The notes under the pieces are model-generated. The model saw nothing but the letters and a program-made list of their open reading frames with translations. It was not told the DNA's origin and did no database searches. A stretch of 64,000 nucleotides of DNA from Entomortierella parvispora (taxonomy: Eukaryota; Mortierellomycota; Mortierellomycetes; Mortierellales; Mortierellaceae), in NCBI GenBank assembly GCA_963573315.1, contig OY752144.1, positions 986,501 to 1,050,500 on the forward strand, given 5' to 3'. The position numbers were made by a program, and so were the translations under genes. This document shows positions 56,847-64,000 of the stretch, in pieces. Each line of letters begins with the position of its first letter. Position 1 is the first letter of the stretch.

Positions 56847-59800
56847 ATGGCGACATTTGCAACGTGTCCAGACCTGCATCGTCATCCCTCGACGCGTCAT
56901 GCAGCGTTGGCCGCCATCTCGTTTTGTGCAAAGGACAATGTCAACGACGAACTCCATGGTGTGCCTCCGGCAACTTCGTATATCTTTGGACAAAGTCAAT
57001 TCTTGAAGGCAGGTCATAGATTGCAATACATTGGTATTTACGAACTGCATCAATATCGTTCAGATGTTCTCATACTCTTTGCATGTTTTTTTTTTTTTTT
57101 TTTTTTTTTTGGTTTTCAATAGAGCCTCTCTCACCCGAACTTGTGCGGGTATCTGGATGTTGTCAAAGGAAAAAGAGGTATTGGGCAAACTTTTTTTCAT
57201 CTGCGTAGCTGCAAAGAAAATGACATTAGTCTGTCAGGGACTCTAGGCTTGTTTGGCTAATTGAAACGGCCTGACCACTCATACTTTGACTCTTTATTTG
57301 TAAATTCTAGATCGTCTGTTTGTAGTCGCAGAACACCATGATAATTCACTAGAACGACTTCGGAATGCTGAACTGGACGAGAGCAATGGCGAAACAGTGA
57401 AAAGGCAAGGTGGCCTCACCTTGGCATAATTTGATCCGCTGGCGGCCTTTACCAATTGACCTCTGTAGAACTAACAGACTCTCACTCTCCAACAGACAAG
57501 AGATTGCAACGATAAAGAACTGGGCTGCACAAATCCTGGATGGACTAGTGTACTTGAACAAGCATGGCATCGTCCATAGGACTCTTTCCCTTTCAAACAT
57601 ACTGCTCAACAAGGACGGGACCGTCAAACTTTCAAACTATGGGCTTTTCAATATGACCAAAGGGGGTGCGTTGGTCGAGTTCTCCATTGGAGATCCACAC
57701 TATCTCTCTCCAAACACTCTTGGTCAACAGTCCTCCTCGCTATTTGACTTTAATGTAGGCACCCAGACGTACACTGTTCTTAGTCAGGATTGGTTCTGGT
57801 AATATGATCGGGCAACGTTACGCTAAAACACCCAATTTTTGCGGTTATGGATTGTTAGGTCGACGTATGGTCCGTTGGTGTTATTTTGACAGAGATGCTC
57901 CTTGGAGAGTCGTTCTGGCGCAAGGATTGTCTAGACCTAGAAGAACTTGTAGGCTCATTATTCATGATTCGGAGGATTTCGGCCAAGAACCAGGATTGGA
58001 TTCGTACCTGCCCAGACACTGTGGGAATCAACCCAGTCGTATTACAATTTTTGCGGTCTGGCATCATTGAAGGGACAGATGGAACAGACAAGAAGGAAAC
58101 AATTGACACAGAAGAGAGCCAGGAAGTTGCCCAGTTTTTGAGAGATTGTCTAAGCCTCGACGGCAAGAACAGTATCGGTGGAGACAGGGAGCCTGCCTAC
58201 ATGAGGAACCACGCATTTTTGAAGTCTGCAGGAGATCGAGACCCCATAGACTTTGCCGAGCAGAGATTCAAGCTCTGGAACGAGAAACCGTACATACAGT
58301 CTTCAACTCTTACAGAATACGAAGGCGAAGTGGAGCGTCTTCGGATAGCCCTCTCCAATGGCAAAGATTCGCAAACTGGGCAGGATACATCCTCTGCTGC
58401 GACTCCTGACCTTTTATCAAAGCTTCCTCTCTCTCAGGTGTACTATCTTTGGAAGCTCGCTGGTGGAGATGTGGAAGCTCAGTTCAGGAGAGATGGCCGA
58501 CTTGCAGGAACGCCATCTATTCAGCTACTACCCAAGGTTGTCTACGTGGCAGAGGATCGGGAAGAACGTCCATCCGCGCGAGATATTGCCGACCTATTCT
58601 CAGATATGAGCTGTTCTTTGCCGCTTGAGAATTTGGAGGCAGAGATTGTGAAGTCAATTCGGGAGCCCAACAAGGACCAATTTTCGTGGGATACGGATTA
58701 CTTTTTGCTGTCAGATCCGGAAGAGATGAACTTTTTGCAGGGCACTATGAGCGATGACAGAGATCCTACAGGATCCCAGGACACATTTTTATACCCGGAT
58801 GCAATCCAATCGACGACCTCTACCACCACTGCAGGCGCTTCAGGGATGGCGTTCAATTATTTGGCATCCTTGACGTCTTTGGATGGCGGAGGTGGTGGGG
58901 GCGGACTTCTGTCGAACAATAGCGTCCAATCTCTGACTCAGCAACCCACAAGGATTCGAGCCAAAGTGCCTCTGTCGATTCGAGAAAAGGACTTAGGTTA
59001 TCAGTACCATCGACTGTCCATGTTCACAGAACTTCTCCTCCAGTATCCAGCCTCTCGGGTGGAAATTTTGCATCACTCAAAGATTGACATTCCTCCTTTG
59101 CTTCGAGGCAAGGTGTGGGCAGCTATCTTGGGTGTTGTTGGAGATTATCAAGAAGTCTACGAAGGTTTTGACAAATACACTGAAAAGTCAACGGATCGCC
59201 AGATTGAACTCGGTAGGGATAACGGCAGAACGCACAGGGAATGATGGGGAAAGCGTCTTGGAGAAGAGACTTGTCAGGATACCTTTGCGGACCAGTCTCG
59301 ACGAACTGACCCTCTCCTCCTACTGCTGTAGATGTTCCTCGGTGTCATCAGTACAACCAACTGATGTTTTCTCCGCAAGGTCATGAGAAAATGAGGCGGC
59401 TATTGAAGTGTTGGGTAGAGGCTAACGAACATCAAGTTTATTGGCAAGGTAAACTAGCCGGCTGGTCGCAGGCTACCTGTGAAAGTCTACAATCATCCTA
59501 GGTGCTAACATTTACTCTATGTTGTACAACTAGGGCTGGATTCTTGCTGTGCGCCATTCCTCACTCTCAACTTTAACGATGAAGCACTGGCGTTTTCTTG
59601 TATACAACTCTTCCTACCAAAGTTCCTCAAGGATATGTTCCTGCATGACAACTCTCAAGTGATTCACGAGTATCTTGCGGTGTTTAGACATTTGCTTTCC
59701 TTCCACGATCCAGAACTATCAAGTCATCTGGACCACATCCGTTTTATCCCTCAGCTGTATGCCATTTCATGGTTCATGACTTTATTCACTCGTAAGTACA

Positions 59801-61071
59801 GTTGGCGACTTTGATCCATTGTGCTCCACGGATATGTATTCTAACTAACTGGGTGGAATTTAACTCTACCTAGACATCTTTCCTTTGGACAAGATTTATC
59901 ACTTGTGGGACAAGATTTTGGTGGGACCTTCATCCTTACCGCTTTTTGTCGGCATTGCTATCTTGCAACAATTTCGTCAGGAATTGCTTCGATCCGAATT
60001 CAATGAGGCGATTGGCATCTTTTCAGAATCCTTTCCGGGGATGGACATTGAAAAGTGTATCGAGTCTGCCCTCGCCATGTGTAGAGTCACACCACCTTCG
60101 ACTTGTTGGCTCTCGTATGATCAGGAATCTCGGGAGATGAAACGGCAGGTGTCATTGCCCTCCATTTCTTGGAACGGTGCTTCCTCTGCCGCTTCGAAAT
60201 CAGAGCATTCGGCTGTGGACTCTACGGGCCAGCAGTCTAGGAACTCTTTGGAACTGCACCAGGAAAAGAGGCTATCGGGAGGACTTACTCAAGGATCCGT
60301 GACTCATTGGTGGGAGGAACCTTTGACGATCGAGACTATGAACGCTGAACTGGCTCCTAGGATTCATCGCTCGGACTTTGTTCGGTTGCGACAACAGGCA
60401 TTGGTGATCGACATCCGGCCAGAAACAGAGTGGGTTTCATTCTCTATTTTATTCAATTGGACCTTGTCCTTGGGTCGAAAACTCATTTCTTGCTTTCTTT
60501 TCCTTTGTTACAAAACGTCAGGTTCCGGAATGGACATTACCCACTCTCTATTAACATGGTGGCAAGTCAATTGGACTACCTAACCCATATTCTTAACAAA
60601 CTGAAGAGAAAGTATCTCATAGTAGTGGCCAACAGAGGCGATTCGGGGCCAGAGGTAATACAACGGAAGGATCTCGTTTAACCATATAGGAACAACTTAC
60701 TTATTCAATTCTTTTTTTCTTTTTCTTTTAATCAAAAGTTTGCCTCCATGCTGGTCAGGGCAGGATTCACACGTGTGGCGCTATTGATGGGTGGAATCGA
60801 TGCTCTCAGGATCTCAGAGCCTCAAATCACAGCGACAGTCACCACACCAAGCTCCCCTTCGCTGTCATCCACCAACCTGTCGTCAGCTGCGTCTGCCTTT
60901 TCCTCATCCATTTCAAGCTCCATGACTACAACTGCAGCAACGATATGCTCCTGTAGAGTCCATCGACAAGTGATCACACCTGTGAATAACAAGGTCAAAG
61001 AAGAGGTCATTGTTCAAAAGTGCAAGACTCCCTTCACACAGAAAAAGATTCGGTCCATCATTCAGTCGTAA
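56847..61071 (+). CDS. TBCK: TBCK: pseudokinase, Rab-GAP TBC and rhodanese-like domains
   Basis: In animals TBCK belongs to the endosomal FERRY complex and affects mTOR signalling. Ten exons: 56847-57008, 57123-57177, 57311-57409, 57501-57754, 57859-59212, 59332-59448, 59534-59791, 59874-60429, 60522-60654 and 60739-61071; 1,106 aa. Kinase-like domain about 1-270: [44 protein letters not shown] (HRD is HRT), [10 protein letters not shown] (DFG lost), [19 protein letters not shown] domain about 600-830: [66 protein letters not shown]. Rhodanese-like domain about 930-1020: [20 protein letters not shown]; the canonical active-site Cys loop is not evident. Collinear with human TBCK throughout. 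Intron 1 appears to use a GC donor (AAG|GCAGGT at 57009). The gene has short Ser-rich inserts not seen in animals. Confidence 0.92.
57086..57110. repeat. Poly(T)25 in TBCK intron 1
   Basis: Twenty-five T followed by GGTTTTCAATAG, that is the polypyrimidine tract of the acceptor at 57122. Confidence 0.9.
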
Positions 61072-61227
61072 AGGAAAAATAATAAACTCCTGCCCACGAG
61101 AACATCTAGTTGACTAGGAGAGATGTTCGTCACAATTGAACCGCAGACCTTGGTATTTCTGAGATGCAGAACTTGGCCACTTTTTTTCAAGTTGGATGTC
61201 AAATAAAACGTTGTGATTACTCCTTTG

Positions 61228-62459
61228 CTATGACAGACTTTGAGCTGCAGAGAGACTAGAATGAGTCGCCGTGAAGTCAATGACCTTTTTCACAAGTGCG
61301 TTCCTAAACACAAATGTAAAATCCCCATTCTATTAGTCATGATAGTTGCCTCCAATCAACATCAATGGAATTCCTTTTGTCCTTGTTACCTAGAGCTGAA
61401 TGATTTCAAAAGGGCATCACAGTGAGAGAGGTAATCCTCGGGTATGGATTCTGTATCAAGACTCGATATCATGGAGGTCTCCAACAACTCCGAATCGCTA
61501 AAGAGGCAATTTGAAAAAAAAAAAAAAAAAAAAAAAAAAGAAGAGAATGAATAATTCCTTCTCAAAAGTGAAGTTACTCAGCTACTCAGCTACCACTTTC
61601 TTTTTGTTCCATGCACTCACCCATGTGACTGATCCGGTCCATCCATTTCAACGGCATAAATAACGAGCGTCAAATCCTTTTGATTGTCGCCACCTACGGT
61701 TTCCTCCGTTGCTGGCGATAACGTGGCGCCGGACAGTGAACGTGACGGCGACGGGTTCGTCTTTCCTTCTTGACCACCACCTCCTCCAGCACTTGCACTG
61801 GCGCCGCTGCTCTCAGAAAACAGGGACGACAATGGTCCCTTTAGACTCTTGTCGGAAGGCCTTCTCGATAACGACGTAGGGTATACCACCGACGAGGCCG
61901 TCCTTACAGTTGTGGGTGAAGTTATAGAGTCTGCCATTGGCAATAAAGTCTCTGTCTGTTGTGACGATGATGATGCCGACGCTGACGGTGATAGTTGCTG
62001 TGCTAACGAAAGTGATTCCCACCGAACATCCATGACTTGTAAATCCGTCAAGTACGACTCTACATGACTGATCATTCCCGACCGTGGGTCTAAATCCAAG
62101 GTGATGCATCGTGACTTAGGGATTGAATCCAGAATCTCGGCCTCAAGGGGATCATTCTCAAAAAGATAGTGCACTTGAGGATGCAAGGTCCTCGTCTGGA
62201 AGATGGTTGGTGTTGAGGGCTTTCCAATAGCAGTGTCTTTGGTAGGGCCGCTGCCAGAACCACCAATGCTGGAGGATGTTGGGGATTTCTTCAGTGAACC
62301 CTTTGTTGTGGTAGAATTGGACACTGAGGACGGTGTTACTGCAAAGGTAGGCGTCTCGATAGACTCTGCATGGATGGGTCCCTGCGCCAGAATCTCCTCG
62401 GCGGTCCCTGGTTTGTGAGCCCGCAGTACCACGAAGGGCAAAACAGGAAGTGAACTCAT
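61228..62459 (-). CDS. Uncharacterised protein, three exons
   Basis: Not recognised. Exons 61621-62459, 61390-61497 and 61228-61303 give 340 aa; all junctions agree in phase (donors GTGAGT and GTAACA, acceptors TTTAG and TTTAG). Start MSSLPVLPFVVLRAHKP. After a Ser/Thr-rich stretch there is a region of globular character, VHYLFENDPLEAEILDSI, CITLDLDPRSGMISHVESYL, TDLQVMDVRWES. Then comes a Ser/Gly-rich linker, LTLVIYAVEMDG, and a short C-terminal part spread over exons 2-3 (SELLETSMISSLDTESIPED, ALVKKVIDFTATHSSLSAA). Intron 1 contains poly(T)27 on the coding strand. The gene is convergent with TBCK across 157 bp and lies upstream-adjacent to the RPA43 3' end on the same strand. No function is proposed. 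Confidence 0.65.
61514..61540. repeat. Poly(A)27 (poly(T) on the coding strand of the minus-strand gene)
   Basis: Lies 16 bp before the acceptor of intron 1 of the uncharacterised gene and forms its polypyrimidine tract. Confidence 0.9.
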
Positions 62460-62790
62460 AGGTGGGTGGTTATTTTGTCCTCTTCAAAGAAATAAACGGA
62501 AAAAGTGTTTGTTCCTGTTAGATATATGCTCTGGTCAGAAAACAGAAGTTGACTCTTGAGCTGTAGCTGTATCCTGTGATGAAGGATAAAAGGTTCTTGG
62601 TCCTGAATGACAGGAAGGGAATGAAGAAACAAAATGAGAGCATCCGTGCGCATGCGTTCGACGCGCCTCGTGCACGTAGAGACAGTCACGACATGTCTGA
62701 CATTCATGGAAATGTGTGTGATATGCAATTGAATACTTGTTTTCTATGGTGATCGAGTTGTTTCCTTCATCCAGCTATTCGTACACTCAG
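62460..62790. other. Gap between RPA43 and the uncharacterised gene
   Basis: 331 bp holding the RPA43 3' UTR and the promoter of the next minus-strand gene. Nothing else seen. Confidence 0.45.
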
Positions 62791-64000
62791 CTATGCCTCG
62801 GCCTTGGGCTTCTTTTCCTTCTTTTCCTTCTTTTCCTTCTTCTCCTTCTTCTCCTCCTTTCCCTCCTTGCCATCCTTCTTCTTCTTCTCCTTCTTTATCC
62901 TCTTGAGGTCAGTGTCCGCCTGTGCTGCTCCATCCTCTTCAGGCGCCGATCGCTTCTTATCCGATGACTCGGCTGCTGGTGGAGACTTGATCATCATCGA
63001 GGCACGGCGTGTCATCACTGGCACCTTCATCAACGATCCCGTAACAGTCAACATATCGTTTGTCCGGACCAACCTATTTTGAAGCAAATCAGTAGACCAT
63101 TATGATTAGTTTGCCATGTAAATGAAAAAGGCTGAAGAGTACTTTCCTAATCCTCTGGGCGTTCACAAAAAGATTTGACAGGGTAACTTTTGGACTTACT
63201 CTGAAACTTCGAATTCGATGATACCCTCATGTCCAATGCTCTCGCCAGTGTTCTTCAAGACCCATTCGCCGCTCATCAGTCCCATGGATGCGGAGGAATC
63301 CTCCTCCTCCTCGCCAGCCTGCTTCGCATGGCTATAACTGCTGTTGGGATTGAACACGTATTTGTCCTTTGGAATAAACTCGGAGGGGATCGAGGCGTTG
63401 AAGGTACCGTAGAGAAGCATACCGATATGGTCAGGCGATTGGAGATTGATCGTTCCAGCTATGTTTTTTGTTTTCGACCAAGGGGTGGATCACAACAGAT
63501 TTTTTGGTTAGTCGCCAGTCTAAACTCCCGACATTCTTCCTTTTGAATACAGCACGGATCAGATCTACAGAGTTCACACGCCCTCCTTTTGTGGTGATTG
63601 ATAACAAAAGACCAACAATAAAAATAAAAAAAGAACTGTGAGAGTGTGTGTGAGAGAAAAAGTAGGGAGGCACGTACAGAGAATGCTTCCTTTGACCGGC
63701 TTCCAGACCAGGAGCTTGACAGTGATGTAAAAGTGACAGTAAGGAGAGTCGAACATGATCCTTCCAGAAGTCTGCAAAATCTCGAGATCCGAATGAGCCA
63801 AAACCACGCCATCCACCTGAGGCATATATCTATAAGGAAGAGAGGTGAATCAAGTCAGCAATCGAAAAAAGAATGGTCATAACTCTCCTGGCGAACAAGC
63901 AACAAGGAAGAGATAAGCTTTTTGGTCTCCACGAGTAACCTGCCGCAAGTACCTCATCAAAAATCCGTTCAATTGCTCCTGGATTCCCTCAATAGGCTTG
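62791..64000 (-). CDS. RPA43: RNA polymerase I subunit Rpa43, C-terminal part (5' end beyond the right edge)
   Basis: Rpa43 pairs with Rpa14 as the stalk of RNA polymerase I in the nucleolus and contacts Rrn3. Visible exons: 63953-64000 (open at the edge), 63678-63829, 63200-63458 and 62791-63073, with consistent phases. Sequence: KPIEGIQEQLNGFLMRYMPQ, VDGVVLAHSDLEIL, DSPYCHFYITVKLLVWKPV, then the OB-fold start GTINLQSPDHIGMLLYGTFN ASIPSEFIP (shown in two parts), GLMSGEWVLKNTG, IEFEVSELVRTNDMLTVTGS LM. The VVLAH, FHF-type and SPDHIG...FNASI patterns identify the family. The tail is a Lys/Glu repeat (KKEKKEKKEK) encoded at about 62806-62890. The missing part is the N-terminal portion of the Rpb7-like domain. 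Confidence 0.88.

Overview
The window is nuclear DNA from a filamentous fungus. The genes carry many short introns (about 40-220 nt, a few longer) with GT-AG ends, spacing is compact, and leaders are rich in pyrimidines. The proteins (Listerin, TBCK, RPA43, SEC72, BUD23, OXA1, RFC2/Rfc4-type clamp-loader subunit) are eukaryotic. Several families fit an early-diverging fungus of the Mortierella type: TBCK, an EF-hand proline dehydrogenase, a PA-TM-RING ligase, DUF4246 and large F-box proteins. That placement is inference from gene content and style. No tRNA, rRNA, CRISPR array or transposon was recognised.

Layout. 1-1759 (-): N-terminal part of a SEC7/BIG ARF-GEF, running off the left edge. 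2644-5054 (+): PA-TM-RING ubiquitin ligase. 5178-7158 (+): F-box region that appears spliced to a DTW-domain (tRNA acp3U) enzyme. 7321-9436 (+): F-box gene broken by two single-base frameshifts. 9883-16142 (+): Listerin (LTN1). 16400-17627 (+): BUD23. 18080-19968 (-): SLC25-type carrier. 22070-25301 (+): membrane-anchored class 3 lipase. 25472-26625 (-): G-patch nucleolar protein, sharing a 245-bp promoter with OXA1 at 26871-28533 (+). 30912-37035 (+): protein with two START domains and a C-terminal anchor. 37493-39742 (+): intact paralogue of the broken F-box gene. 39857-41545: DUF4246 gene in three pieces, the middle piece inverted. 42114-44858 (-): EF-hand proline dehydrogenase. 46124-49004 (-): Kelch-BTB protein. 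51313-53608 (-): serine-rich protein of unknown role. 54175-54774 (-): SEC72. 55123-56634 (+): RFC subunit. 56847-61071 (+): TBCK. 61228-62459 (-): unknown protein. 62791-64000 (-): RPA43, running off the right edge.

These are housekeeping and regulatory genes rather than one operon-like system. Themes that recur are ubiquitin and ribosome quality control (PA-TM-RING, F-box proteins, Listerin, Kelch-BTB), ribosome and tRNA biogenesis (BUD23, DTW, G-patch, RPA43), membrane traffic and lipid handling (SEC7, SEC72, START, lipase, TBCK), and mitochondria (OXA1, SLC25, proline dehydrogenase). The most unusual locus is the DUF4246 gene, whose amino end, middle and carboxyl end are all present but in minus, plus, minus orientation, as a single 1.4-kb inversion would produce. 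Exon boundaries given here were worked out by reading frame and splice signals; where all exons lie inside the window, the lengths sum to whole codons.
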